Assembly (NCBI GenBank): GCA_964371615.1
Contig: CAYJMS010000006.1
Coordinates: 62,001 to 126,000 of the forward strand
Direction: 5' to 3'
From: SpSt-333 sp964371615
Lineage (GTDB): Bacteria; Bacteroidota; Ignavibacteria; UBA10030; UBA8401
DNA length: 64,000 bases
Below the pieces are notes generated by a model. That model saw only the letters and a list, made by a program, of their open reading frames with translations, ran no database searches and had not been told where the DNA came from. This document shows positions 26,836 through 35,637 of this stretch, piece after piece (position 1 is the stretch's first letter; the number at the start of each line of letters is the position of its first letter). The position numbers and the translations under genes are program-made.

Positions 26836-26974
26836 GATGGGGCGAAATTTACGTCAATATGGGGAGCAGGAGTGAAGTCTGGTATAAAATGTATAAAAAA
26901 ACGAGAGGGAGATTGGTGATAAAATTGTTTCGCCGGTGAGGATACTGGTTTTTATGTAATTCTCTGCGTACTTA

Positions 26975-27118
26975 GCGATCCGATCGCTTGGAGCGATCGG
27001 ATCGCTATTCGTCATAAATGCCGCCGGTGAGGAGACCGGCCATGCCTGCGGCATGGCGGGCGCTACAAAAAAAACGCCGACCGGGAGGCCATGCCTACGG
27101 TAGGCAGGTCGGCGTTAC
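26975..27118. repeat. Modular palindromic repeat, copy 6 (C-D-D)
   Basis: C (26975-27005) has arms GCGATCCGATCGCT / AGCGATCGGATCGC, a sequence different from the other C copies but still a perfect palindrome. The D modules at 27020-27066 and 27074-27118 both carry the nested CATGCC-type hairpin. Confidence 0.85.
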
Positions 27119-27162
27119 ATTAATTCTCCGTGTCCTAGGTGACCTCTGTGGTGAATTTTATA

Positions 27163-27182
27163 AGGCCGGAGAAATCCGGCCT
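27163..27182 (-). terminator. Probable terminator of hisG
   Basis: The 8-bp stem AGGCCGGA / TCCGGCCT has a GAAA-type loop and lies 10 nt after the hisG stop. On the minus strand it is followed by TTATAAAATT, an imperfect U-tract. Confidence 0.55.
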
Positions 27183-27191
27183 CTACATATT

Positions 27192-28064
27192 TTAATAAAT
27201 CACCTTGTTCAGGGGATATTCGATGATTCCTTCGGCGCCGTGGCGTTTTAATTGCGGTATGATGGCGCGGACGATCTTCTCTTCGATGATCGTTTCGATG
27301 GCAACCCAGTCAGGATCCGATAATTGAGAGACGGTCGGTTTACGGAGCGCGGGAATGAGCGAGGTGACCTTCTCGAGATCCGTTTTGCGCAGGTTCATTT
27401 TTAATCCGACGCGATTACCGGCGTTGATCGCACCTTGAAGCAGCATCGCCATATTTTCGATTTTCTCACGCTTCCAGGGGTCGTTCCAGCTCGCTTTGTT
27501 TGCGATCAGTTTGGTGTTCGATTCTAGGACGACATCCACAATGCGCAATTTATTGGCGCGCAGGGAGGAGCCGGTTTCGGTCACTTCGACGATTGCATCG
27601 ACAAGATCGGGGGTTTTCACTTCCGTTGCGCCCCAGGAGAACTCTACGACGGCATTGACACCGTGTTTGTTCAGATATTCTTTTGTAATCCCGACCACTT
27701 CGGTGGCGATGCGTTTTCCTTCTAGATCCTTCACTGTCTTTACCGGCGAATTCTCATGCACGGCAAGGACCCATTTCACTTTGCGCATCGATTGCTTGGA
27801 ATAGATCAGATCGCAGACGCTGACAACATCGACGCCGTTCTCTATGATCCAGTCATGTCCGGTAAGCCCGGCATCGAAGACGCCGTCCTCAACATATCGC
27901 GCAATCTCCTGCGCGCGGATAAGCATCGCTTCCAGTTCCTCGTCATCAACAGAAGGAAAGTACGAACGGTTGGAGACAGAAAAGTTGAAGCCTGCCTTGC
28001 TAAGGAGTTGGAGGGTTGATTCTTGGAGACTGCCTTTTGGTAAACCGAACTTTAGTTTAGTCAT
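27192..28064 (-). CDS. hisG: ATP phosphoribosyltransferase, long form
   Basis: This 290-aa enzyme catalyses the first step of histidine biosynthesis, joining ATP and PRPP to give phosphoribosyl-ATP. It starts LKFGLPKGSLQESTLQLLSKAGF and has the periplasmic-binding-protein-like catalytic core (DAGLTGHDWIIENGVDVV, KRIATEVVGITKEYLNKHGV, VDAIVEVTETGSSLRANKL). The C-terminal ACT-like regulatory domain (VGLKMNLRKTDLEKVTSLIPALRKPTVSQL...) marks the hexameric long form that is feedback-inhibited by histidine and needs no HisZ. No other his gene is adjacent. Confidence 0.97.
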   Translation of the reverse strand: MTKLKFGLPKGSLQESTLQLLSKAGFNFSVSNRSYFPSVDDEELEAMLIRAQEIARYVEDGVFDAGLTGHDWIIENGVDVVSVCDLIYSKQSMRKVKWVLAVHENSPVKTVKDLEGKRIATEVVGITKEYLNKHGVNAVVEFSWGATEVKTPDLVDAIVEVTETGSSLRANKLRIVDVVLESNTKLIANKASWNDPWKREKIENMAMLLQGAINAGNRVGLKMNLRKTDLEKVTSLIPALRKPTVSQLSDPDWVAIETIIEEKIVRAIIPQLKRHGAEGIIEYPLNKVIY

Positions 28065-28087
28065 AGAAAAAAAATTGAAGTTATATA

Positions 28088-28122
28088 ATTACAAAATTGC
28101 AAGATTACAAGATTGCAAAATT
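28088..28122. repeat. Tandem AT-rich repeat, left flank of second S23 gene
   Basis: ATTACAAAATTGCA and a variant, ATTACAAGATTGCA, run in tandem. An inverted match (GCAATTTTGTAATTTTGC) lies at 28626-28643 on the other side of the S23 gene. Confidence 0.65.
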
Positions 28123-28149
28123 AAATATCAATGCCATACGAGTAAGAAA

Positions 28150-28530
28150 TCATTTTTTATTTTGCGATCTACGTTGCTTCAGGTATTTGATGAAATTTGC
28201 AAGTTGGGTTGAGATATTAATTGATGAATCATAAAGCAATTTAAATGTTGATTCATCAATATACATTCGATCGAGGGCGACGTAGAGCAAGCTGCGTACT
28301 TCGCCGATGGAGCCTTTGGAGTAGCCGAGAAACTTGATGAACTCATTATTGCTATCCCGTTCATAACCCTCGGCGATGTTGGACATGACAGAAACCGACG
28401 CTCTTTGAATCTGATCACGCAAAGGATAATCTTGTTTGAATTTTCCTTTTGTCGTGATACTAAATATAAGATTCACCGCTTTCCGAGCATCCTGCCACAC
28501 ACTCATCTCTTCGAAGTGTTTGATCGTCAT
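28150..28530 (-). CDS. Four-helix-bundle protein (S23 / IVP family), second copy
   Basis: This 126-aa protein has the family pattern FEEMSVWQDARKAVNLIFSIT, DQIQRASVSVMSNIAEGYER, NNEFIKFLGYSKGSIGEVRSLLYVALD. It is a different subgroup from the copy at 12610-12981, with little direct sequence identity. It lies between hisG and the dolichol-kinase-like gene, framed by inverted AT-rich repeats at 28088-28122 and 28624-28646. The function of stand-alone S23 proteins is unknown. Confidence 0.87.
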   Translation of the reverse strand: MTIKHFEEMSVWQDARKAVNLIFSITTKGKFKQDYPLRDQIQRASVSVMSNIAEGYERDSNNEFIKFLGYSKGSIGEVRSLLYVALDRMYIDESTFKLLYDSSINISTQLANFIKYLKQRRSQNKK

Positions 28531-28623
28531 ATCGCTCCTCTGTATTTGTTAATACGAAATACTTTGGGCGATTATTTAATTTTCATTCAATCAACTTCAA
28601 TTTCAAAATACCGAACTAAAATC

Positions 28624-28646
28624 ATGCAATTTTGTAATTTTGCAAC
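28624..28646. repeat. AT-rich repeat, right flank of second S23 gene (inverted relative to 28088-28122)
   Basis: TGCAATTTTGTAATTTTGCAAC is the reverse complement of the ATTACAAAATTGCA unit on the left side of the gene. It overlaps the region just downstream of the SEC59-like stop. Confidence 0.6.
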
Positions 28647-28649
28647 GAT

Positions 28650-29306
28650 TTAGTTTCCAAACACAAAAAACAAATTTATTGATGGGTAAAATATTAGATA
28701 CAATCCCCAAAGCACAATCCCTACCGAAAAGGGGATGGAGAGATTATCGTCGATTTTCAATGATGCCGCTTCGGCAAATGTTCCCGCCAGTGCGGCGACC
28801 GCACCGATAAGATATTCCACCGGAGCGTATTCGACTTTTGGCGTCACGGCGATGACCAGCAATGCAAAAAAGAAAAATGCCGTGCTCCCTTCGAGACTCT
28901 TCTGTAAAAACTTTCTACGGCCAAATTTTCTTCCGATCAAAGCGGCAAACGAATCGGAGACGATCAGTATCGAAAACGCCGTCAGGACGATTAATTTCGG
29001 GAAGAAGATGACGCACAGCGTTGCGGCGATCAATACATTGGTGGCGCCGTTGAGCCGTTTCGATTTTTCGTCCAGTTCGTGCGTGCGGAGCATGAATCGG
29101 AAGATCCGGTAAAACAGATCCGCCGTGGGCCGGTGATAGTACCGGAGCAGGTCGACAGTAAGAAACGACAACGTGACCGGCACAAGCAACATCAGCGCCA
29201 GGTCACGGTCGATGAAATAGTAGATGATCGGAATACTGAGCGACGTGAGATGGATCCCTTTGCGAGCGATCTCCGCCCGGTATTCAATATTCGCTGCGTC
29301 GATCAT
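28650..29306 (-). CDS. Dolichol kinase / phosphatidate cytidylyltransferase-like membrane protein (SEC59/DGK1/VTE5 family)
   Basis: This 218-aa polytopic membrane protein has EIARKGIHLTSLSIPIIYYF at the N-terminus and the family block SILIVSDSFAALIGRKFGRRKFLQKSLEGSTAFF, followed by GTFAEAASLKIDDNLSIPF. The family includes CTP-dependent kinases for dolichol, phytol or diacylglycerol and CdsA-like enzymes. In bacteria the substrate is usually unknown but lipid-like. The start lies 2 nt after the ftsH stop, so it is the last gene of the tilS-hpt-ftsH operon. Confidence 0.85.
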   Translation of the reverse strand: MIDAANIEYRAEIARKGIHLTSLSIPIIYYFIDRDLALMLLVPVTLSFLTVDLLRYYHRPTADLFYRIFRFMLRTHELDEKSKRLNGATNVLIAATLCVIFFPKLIVLTAFSILIVSDSFAALIGRKFGRRKFLQKSLEGSTAFFFFALLVIAVTPKVEYAPVEYLIGAVAALAGTFAEAASLKIDDNLSIPFSVGIVLWGLYLIFYPSINLFFVFGN

Positions 29307-29308
29307 GC

Positions 29309-31432
29309 TTAGGACTGTTTCTTGCGTGATCGAGGAGAGGACTTCACCGTCGCTTTTGCCTCTTCTTCCTCTTTCTTTTTCATATCCGCAGTCACCTGTG
29401 CGACGATTTCCGGCGGGATCACGGCCGCTTTAGGTGCAGCAGCGCCATTCGTGCTTTTCACTATCGGAGGAAGCGTCTCTCCGCGAAGCACCTTGTCGAT
29501 CTCTTCACTGTCCAGTATCTCCCGTTCCAAAAGGACGTTCGATAACGCATGCAGTTTGTCGATATTGTCGGTCAGGATCGTCGTTGCGCGCTTTTCGGCG
29601 TTCGCAATAATTTTCTTTACCTCTTCGTCGATCGTCTTTCCGGTATCTTCGCTGTAATCGCGGTGTTTGGTCACTTCCCGTCCGAGGAATAATTCTTCCT
29701 CTTTAGCGCCGTAGGAGATGGGTCCCATTTTGTCGCTCATTCCCCATTCGCACACCATCTTCCGGGCAAGATTCGTCGCACGTTCGATATCATTTCCCGC
29801 ACCGGTGGTCAGTTCGTTAAAGATCAGCTTTTCCGCAATCCGTCCGCCGAAGAGCATTGCCAGCAGCGCTTCGAGGTACCGTTTTGAATATGTGTGTTTT
29901 TCATCCATCGGAAGCGATGTCGTGACACCCAGCGCGCGTCCGCGGGGAATGATGGTCACTTTGTGTACCGGATCAGATTCCGGAGTGAACTTCGATACAA
30001 GCACATGTCCTGCTTCGTGATAGGCGGTGATTTTCTTTTCCTTGTCGGAAATGATCATCGACTTGCGTTCGGTTCCCATCATCACTTTATCTTTCGCCTC
30101 TTCAAAATCGCGCATGGTCACTTCTTTTTGATTCTTGCGCGCGGCAAGCAGCGCCGCTTCGTTCACAAGATTCGCCAGATCGGCGCCGGAGAGTCCGGGC
30201 GTGCCTTTCGCAAGCGTTTCAAGTTTGATATCAGTCGCCAACGGTATATTCTTTGTGTGTACTTTCAGAATACCTTCCCGTCCGCGCACATCGGGACGAT
30301 CCACAACCACCTGACGGTCGAAGCGGCCCGGGCGCATCAGTGCGGGATCGAGCACATCGGGGCGGTTCGTTGCGGCGATCAATATGACGCCGCTATTTTG
30401 TTCGAAACCGTCCATCTCAACAAGCAACTGGTTCAATGTCTGTTCACGTTCATCGTGACCGCCGCCCAATCCGGCGCCGCGGTGACGGCCGACAGCGTCG
30501 ATCTCGTCGATGAAGATGATACACGGAGCGCTTTTCTTTCCCTGTTCAAACAGATCGCGCACGCGGCTTGCACCGACGCCGACAAACATTTCGACAAAGT
30601 CCGCACCGCTGATGGAGAAGAAGGGAACACCCGCTTCGCCGGCGACTGCACGGGCAAGCAACGTTTTACCTGTACCCGGAGGACCGAGCAGCAATACGCC
30701 GCGCGGAATTTTTCCGCCGAGACGCTGGAACTTCGCCGGATCGCGCAGGAACTCGATGATCTCCTGCAACTCCACTTTCGCTTCATCCGCACCGGCAACG
30801 TCGGCAAACGTTACACGGATCGATCCTTCATTCAGCATTTTCGCCCGGCTCTTGCCGAACGAGAAAATGCCTTTGGTGCCGCCACCCTGCATGCGCCGGA
30901 AGATAACGATCCAGATCGCCAAAAGAATGACCCACGGAAGAGCGCTGATAAGCATGTTCGTCCAGAGACTGTCTTCCTTCGCGATGTTGAACTGCACATT
31001 ATTATTGTTCCACTGTGCGATCACGTTATCGTCGATGTTTGTGTAAGGGAGGGTGAGAGTGAATTTTTCCACCTTTACCCGTTTGCCGCTCGGAATGGTA
31101 ACTTCCTGCGGTTCGCGGAGCGTTCCGTGAAAATCGAAGTCGTTAAAGTTCGATTTTTTGACCGTCGCTTTTGAGATCTTCTTCGCATTTAAAAATTCCT
31201 GATACTGCGTGAAGGTGATCTCGTGCTCGGTCGTTTCCGTTCCCTTAAAAATGGTCATCACCAAAAAGACCGCCATGATAATGGCGGACCAGCTGAGCAC
31301 CACCCGGAATGCCTTTGGCCAATTGAACTCATCGTCGTTCCGCTGCGGCATTTTCGGTTTCTTCATCTTCGGAAATATCGGACGCTTTTCGTCTTTTTTG
31401 TCTTGCTGTTCGTTCTTCTTTTCTTCAGCCAT
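29309..31432 (-). CDS. ftsH: ATP-dependent zinc metalloprotease FtsH
   Basis: This is a 707-aa membrane-anchored AAA+ protease for quality control of membrane and regulatory proteins. It has two membrane segments (around VVLSWSAIIMAVFLVMTIF and LISALPWVILLAIWIVIF) flanking a periplasmic domain. The Walker A is GPPGTGKTLL, the Walker B IIFIDEIDAVG, and the zinc motif HEAGH is at residues 472-476. I use the ATG at 31432 because GGAG sits 9 nt upstream; the frame also has a TTG at 31447. The C-terminal tail is Lys/Glu rich. It lies directly after hpt in the common tilS-hpt-ftsH order. Confidence 0.98.
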   Translation of the reverse strand: MAEEKKNEQQDKKDEKRPIFPKMKKPKMPQRNDDEFNWPKAFRVVLSWSAIIMAVFLVMTIFKGTETTEHEITFTQYQEFLNAKKISKATVKKSNFNDFDFHGTLREPQEVTIPSGKRVKVEKFTLTLPYTNIDDNVIAQWNNNNVQFNIAKEDSLWTNMLISALPWVILLAIWIVIFRRMQGGGTKGIFSFGKSRAKMLNEGSIRVTFADVAGADEAKVELQEIIEFLRDPAKFQRLGGKIPRGVLLLGPPGTGKTLLARAVAGEAGVPFFSISGADFVEMFVGVGASRVRDLFEQGKKSAPCIIFIDEIDAVGRHRGAGLGGGHDEREQTLNQLLVEMDGFEQNSGVILIAATNRPDVLDPALMRPGRFDRQVVVDRPDVRGREGILKVHTKNIPLATDIKLETLAKGTPGLSGADLANLVNEAALLAARKNQKEVTMRDFEEAKDKVMMGTERKSMIISDKEKKITAYHEAGHVLVSKFTPESDPVHKVTIIPRGRALGVTTSLPMDEKHTYSKRYLEALLAMLFGGRIAEKLIFNELTTGAGNDIERATNLARKMVCEWGMSDKMGPISYGAKEEELFLGREVTKHRDYSEDTGKTIDEEVKKIIANAEKRATTILTDNIDKLHALSNVLLEREILDSEEIDKVLRGETLPPIVKSTNGAAAPKAAVIPPEIVAQVTADMKKKEEEEAKATVKSSPRSRKKQS

Positions 31433-31452
31433 GCTGCTTTTCTCCAAATAAA

Positions 31453-32001
31453 TTATTTTTCTACAATCTTATACACTGCGGGGATATTGCGCCCTTTTTG
31501 GGCGTAATCCAGGCCGTAACCGACCACAAAATCGTTCGGAATCTTGAATCCGATATACTGCACCGGAAAATCGATTTTTACGGCTTTTGTTTTATACAAC
31601 AGTGAAACAACGGAAAACGACTTTGGGTTCTGTGCCAAGATCAACCGTTTGATGAAATCAATCGACAAACCGGAATCGATGATATCCTCAACGATGATGA
31701 TATGACGGTCCATGACCTGGCAATTCAGATCCTTCAGCATATGGACATTGCCGGTCGAGACCTTCGCATCACCATAACTCGATAATTTTAAAAAATCCAC
31801 TTCGCACTCAATAGTGATCTCACGGACGAGATCGGAAAAAAAGATAAACGATCCGTTCAATACGCCAATAAAGATCGGCTGCTTCCCCTTAAAATCACGG
31901 CTGATCTTTTTTCCGAGTTGTTTGATCCGTTTGCTGATCTTTTTTTGGTCGATATACGGGGCAAACTCCTCGTTATTGACGATGATCGTTTTCTTTGCCA
32001 T
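31453..32001 (-). CDS. hpt: Hypoxanthine phosphoribosyltransferase
   Basis: This 182-aa enzyme salvages hypoxanthine/guanine with PRPP. It has GVLNGSFIFFSDLVREI, the PRPP-binding loop HIIIVEDIIDSGLSIDF, and FVVGYGLDYAQKGRNIPAVY near the end. I place the start at 32001 (MAKKTIIVNNEEF); the frame upstream is part of the overlap with tilS. It overlaps tilS by 29 nt. Confidence 0.96.
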   Translation of the reverse strand: MAKKTIIVNNEEFAPYIDQKKISKRIKQLGKKISRDFKGKQPIFIGVLNGSFIFFSDLVREITIECEVDFLKLSSYGDAKVSTGNVHMLKDLNCQVMDRHIIIVEDIIDSGLSIDFIKRLILAQNPKSFSVVSLLYKTKAVKIDFPVQYIGFKIPNDFVVGYGLDYAQKGRNIPAVYKIVEK

Positions 32002-33370
32002 GATAGGTGATCGATAGTTGATAAATTGATTTTGTTGATCTCGTAATTTTAAACCGGTCGTCCAGCCGCACGCCGGCGACCCACACGATGGCATCGCCCG
32101 ACACAACGACAGGTGTGAACGATTTCTGCTCCGACGTCATTTTTTTCTCGCCGAATAGATCGCTGATTTTTTTCCTCCCTTTCATTCCCAATGGAATAAA
32201 GGCATCGCCCGCCGACCAGGAGCGTACGGTCAACGGAAAGGAGATTGTGTCACCGTCGATATACTCTATAGACGGATCGCTGCTTCGTTTATTTTTTCCG
32301 TTCCGTACACGACGGACGGAAAATGAGAACCTGTCGTTCACCACCGACGACGGGGAGGTGATCACATGCGAAAATCCGCCGGATTCGCTCCGCTCCCGCA
32401 GAATAATCCGATCGACGGTACGTTCGGCGATCCATTGTTTGTGAATATCGGCTGCGCTTCCTTTCTGGCGGTTCGCCAGATCCAGCACGGCGTCGATAAT
32501 CGAGAACGACGGCTCAATATGTAACTGCAACAACAGTCTTTTGACGATCATGTGTCTGAGGTACTGATCTGCCTCACGCAATGCTTTGAGCGCGATCGAT
32601 GTTCCATCCACTGCCGCCGGATAATGCCGGTCCACTTCTTTATTCACAAATTCCGACAGGAGCGAGAAAATTTCCGACTCCTTTAACAATGTCTGCGTCA
32701 GTCCGGGATTGATCCTTCGTTCGATCTGCGGAACGATTGTATGTCTGATAAAATTCCGCGTATAATGTTCTTTTTTGTTGCTGGAATCTTCGCGGAATTT
32801 GATCTTGTTGGATTTGGCATACTGCACGATCTCTTTTCGCGTTACGGGCAACAGCGGACGAATATAATGTTCGCGCATGACCGGAATTCCCGACAACCCC
32901 TCAATTCCCGATCCCCGAAAGAAATGAAACAGCATCGTTTCGGCGTTGTCGTTTGCACTGTGGGCTGTTGCAATGACATGCGCACCGAGTGAAATTTTCA
33001 AAGTATCAAAGAACTCGTATCGTAATTTCCGTGCCGCTTCCTGAATGGAAATCTTTTCCTGTGCGGCAATTTTTTCCGTCTGCACTTGCTTTACGAAGAA
33101 CGGAATTCCATATGCATTTGCAGCCCGAACGACCAGCTTTTCGTCTGCCTTAGATTCCTTGCCACGCAGCATGTGGTTGACATGAGCCACGGAGACCGAG
33201 ATATTCAATTGGTCCCGATGCTTTGCAAGCAGATCGAGCAGCACCATTGAATCGATACCGCCACTGACAGCCGCAATGACATGTTGTCCCGTCTTGATCA
33301 ATCCCTTTTTTTTGACGAATTGCAGGAATGATTGTGAGACCGGCTCGTGATATCGTTCCGTTTGCTTCAT
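31973..33370 (-). CDS. tilS: tRNA(Ile)-lysidine synthase
   Basis: This 465-aa enzyme attaches lysine to C34 of tRNA-Ile(CAU) so that it reads AUA. The N-terminal PP-loop SGGIDS is at residues 36-41, followed by SVAHVNHMLRGKES, IATAHSANDNAETMLFHFFRGSGIEGLSGIP and FREDSSN. The C-terminal domain (SAGDAFIPLGMKGRKKISDLF) is the TilS C-terminal substrate-binding part. It is the first gene of the tilS-hpt-ftsH operon. Confidence 0.96.
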   Translation of the reverse strand: MKQTERYHEPVSQSFLQFVKKKGLIKTGQHVIAAVSGGIDSMVLLDLLAKHRDQLNISVSVAHVNHMLRGKESKADEKLVVRAANAYGIPFFVKQVQTEKIAAQEKISIQEAARKLRYEFFDTLKISLGAHVIATAHSANDNAETMLFHFFRGSGIEGLSGIPVMREHYIRPLLPVTRKEIVQYAKSNKIKFREDSSNKKEHYTRNFIRHTIVPQIERRINPGLTQTLLKESEIFSLLSEFVNKEVDRHYPAAVDGTSIALKALREADQYLRHMIVKRLLLQLHIEPSFSIIDAVLDLANRQKGSAADIHKQWIAERTVDRIILRERSESGGFSHVITSPSSVVNDRFSFSVRRVRNGKNKRSSDPSIEYIDGDTISFPLTVRSWSAGDAFIPLGMKGRKKISDLFGEKKMTSEQKSFTPVVVSGDAIVWVAGVRLDDRFKITRSTKSIYQLSITYHGKENDHRQ

Positions 33371-33530
33371 GTATTTACGTAATCAACAATTTACGAAAAA
33401 AGGAGCCTATCTACAAGGATAGTGTAATTGGCGGGAGGTGAGATACGTATGAGTGGATGGTAAAAATGACGAAACCGGATCATTGTCCGGCTGGCATTTA
33501 ACTTGCTGACATAATAAAAACACCAAATCA

Positions 33531-33627
33531 TTGTCATGCCGAGCGCCCGCCATTAAGATTGGCGGGCAGGGAGTCGAGGCATGATTATCCCTAAATTGTC
33601 ACCCCTCGTCTACGCTCGGGGTGACAA
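33531..33627. repeat. Palindromic intergenic repeat, includes a strong hairpin
   Basis: Successive elements are TGTCATGCCGAGCG, CGCCCGCC...GGCGGGC (33544-33567) and a long stem TTGTCACCCCTCG / CTCGGGGTGACAA (33596-33627). It is related to 7681-7750. The hairpin lies between tilS and the acyl-CoA ligase and could also slow transcription. The rest of the 315-bp gap 33371-33685 shows no gene. Confidence 0.7.
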
Positions 33628-33685
33628 TTTTTAGTTTTTTATATAGTTTCAAATATTGGTTGGTATGCTTCCGGAATAGAGCAAT

Positions 33686-35377
33686 TTACGTATAGAGATG
33701 CCGTTTAATTTTTTGCGTTGCCGTTTTTTCAAACGGTTCTGTTTGTTCGAGGATGCGTGCAACGCGGGAATACGAAGGCAATCGGTCATTAATGGAAATT
33801 TTCAATTCGTCCAGTAATTTCCGTATTTTTTCCCTCATTTTAGATTCTGATGACTGGTCGTCTTTAAACATCTGTTCGATTTTATCATAATCCAGGTATA
33901 TCCGCGCAAAAATCTGATGTTCCTGTTCGTTAACGAGCGATTCGAGGACAAGATCGAACTCGTTGATAATCGATTCGATCTCTTCGGGATAGATATTCTT
34001 GCCGTTTGAACCAAGGATCATGTTTTTTGATCTTCCTTTAATATAGATGTACCCGTCTTTATTAATGATACCAAGATCGCCGGTTTTAAACCAACCGTCC
34101 GTGGTAAATGCGGCTGCAGTACGCTCTTCATCTTTATAATAACCCTGCATCACTGTCGGACCTTTGACGATAATTTCTCCTTCGCCATTCTGCGGATCAG
34201 GATTCAGAATATTGATGGTCGTTTCCGGCAGCGCTATTCCCGTCGCGCGGTATTTCGTCAATTGCGAATTTGTACCGGCGATCAGCGGGGAAGTTTCTGT
34301 CAGGCCGTATCCCATGGCATACGGAAAATGTGCTTCGCGAAGAAAGAGTTCGACATCCGGTGCAATCGGCGCTCCGCCGATGCAGAACAGACGGAGTGCG
34401 CCGCCGAACGAGTGTATCAGTTTCTTTCCGGCGATGGCATTGATTCGTTTGCGCAGAAACGGAATCTGTTGAAGTTTTCGTTTAATGTAACTGCCGGTCA
34501 GCTGCGGATATATTCTCGTTTTAAAGATTTTTTCGATGACCAGAGGAACCGAGAGCATCACCGTCGGTTTCACTTCTTTCATCGCAGGGAGAAGCGCGCT
34601 GGCTGTCGGGAGTTTATCCAGATAAAAAATCGATGCGCCGACCGCCAGAGAAGTAATCAATCCGAGCGTACATTCGTACGTATGCGCCAACGGAAGAATC
34701 GACAACAATCGGTCGTTCTTGTTGAGATCGACAATGTGCGTCGTTCCGATGACATCCGACACGATATTGCCATGCGACAGCATTACTCCCTTGGAGTGGC
34801 CGGTGGTGCCGGAGGTGTAGACGATGGATGCGAGCGTTTCGGGGGTAACGGTGGACTCGTCTTTACCGACCAGTTTTCGTACCGCTTCTTTCAAATGAGA
34901 GAGTTCCTGTTCTCCCTGTTCTATAATGGAGGAGAGGAGATTCTTTTTTTCACCAGCATTCATCACGGTAAGATCGTCGAGAATAATTACCGTGGAGATG
35001 GAGGAGGGAATTTCTTCTTCTATCTTTGTGAGGAATTTTTTCGAAACGAAGACCGCTTTGCTTTCCGAATGACGCAGGATGTGCAAGATCTCCGTTTGAT
35101 GAAAATCCGGAAGAATGGGAACGGCAACGGCACCCATGGTGGTGATAGTAAAAAACGAGATCCCCCATTCGGGGCTGTTCTCTCCCAGAATTGAAATTTT
35201 ATCACCCGCACCGATGCCGCGCTCACGCAATGTTGATGAGAGCACCGTGATGCGGTCGTGCAGATCGCGGTAGGTGTACGACCGGCCGCCGATGGTGGAG
35301 AGCGCAGGTCGGTCGGCATAGAGTGTGGTACTGTTGTTGAGCAACGATTGAAGCGTGCGAGGTTGAAGTGTCAGCAT
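33686..35377 (-). CDS. AMP-forming long-chain acyl-CoA synthetase-like protein
   Basis: This 563-aa member of the ANL superfamily would activate a fatty acid to acyl-AMP and then acyl-CoA. Motifs: YTSGTTGHSKGVMLSHGN (P-loop), AMGYGLTETSPL, DGWFKTGDLG and GRSKNMILGSNGKNIYPEEIE, with the C-terminal lysine motif TATQKIKRH. There is an N-terminal gather of FAA1-type features (TLYADRPALSTIGGRSYTYRDL). It is downstream of the RR gene on the same strand with a 260-nt gap in which I see nothing clear, so it may be a separate unit. Confidence 0.92.
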   Translation of the reverse strand: MLTLQPRTLQSLLNNSTTLYADRPALSTIGGRSYTYRDLHDRITVLSSTLRERGIGAGDKISILGENSPEWGISFFTITTMGAVAVPILPDFHQTEILHILRHSESKAVFVSKKFLTKIEEEIPSSISTVIILDDLTVMNAGEKKNLLSSIIEQGEQELSHLKEAVRKLVGKDESTVTPETLASIVYTSGTTGHSKGVMLSHGNIVSDVIGTTHIVDLNKNDRLLSILPLAHTYECTLGLITSLAVGASIFYLDKLPTASALLPAMKEVKPTVMLSVPLVIEKIFKTRIYPQLTGSYIKRKLQQIPFLRKRINAIAGKKLIHSFGGALRLFCIGGAPIAPDVELFLREAHFPYAMGYGLTETSPLIAGTNSQLTKYRATGIALPETTINILNPDPQNGEGEIIVKGPTVMQGYYKDEERTAAAFTTDGWFKTGDLGIINKDGYIYIKGRSKNMILGSNGKNIYPEEIESIINEFDLVLESLVNEQEHQIFARIYLDYDKIEQMFKDDQSSESKMREKIRKLLDELKISINDRLPSYSRVARILEQTEPFEKTATQKIKRHLYT

Positions 35378-35637
35378 GATGATTTCCGATAGACTAAATG
35401 TCGGTTCTATGAATGAATCGTTTGCAGGTGCCGCGAAAGGGCGGAGGTCAGTTGACGGAGAAGCGATGGCGGCGGGAAATATTTTTTCGAACTCACCGTC
35501 TCTTGGTGGCAGTGCTGTGTGGGAAAAGATATGAAATGATTTCCAGAAATGCTGTCAATGAATTTCACAATTCGATTTAGCGGCATCCGGCGGGTGAATT
35601 CGGAGACGACAGTCCAATTTTATCGGATGTACCGATT

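Noticed and set aside
29894..31174. Long plus-strand open frame (426 codons) opposite ftsH
   Set aside because: It is antisense to the fully conserved ftsH and its translation has no recognisable domain; a shadow frame.
33596..33627. Terminator of the acyl-CoA ligase gene
   Set aside because: The stem is strong but the U-tract on the minus strand is poor and the hairpin is part of a repeat found elsewhere, so I list it as a repeat only.
34262..35194. Plus-strand open frame (310 codons) opposite the acyl-CoA ligase
   Set aside because: Antisense to a conserved enzyme, low-complexity Arg/Phe-rich translation, no family signature.
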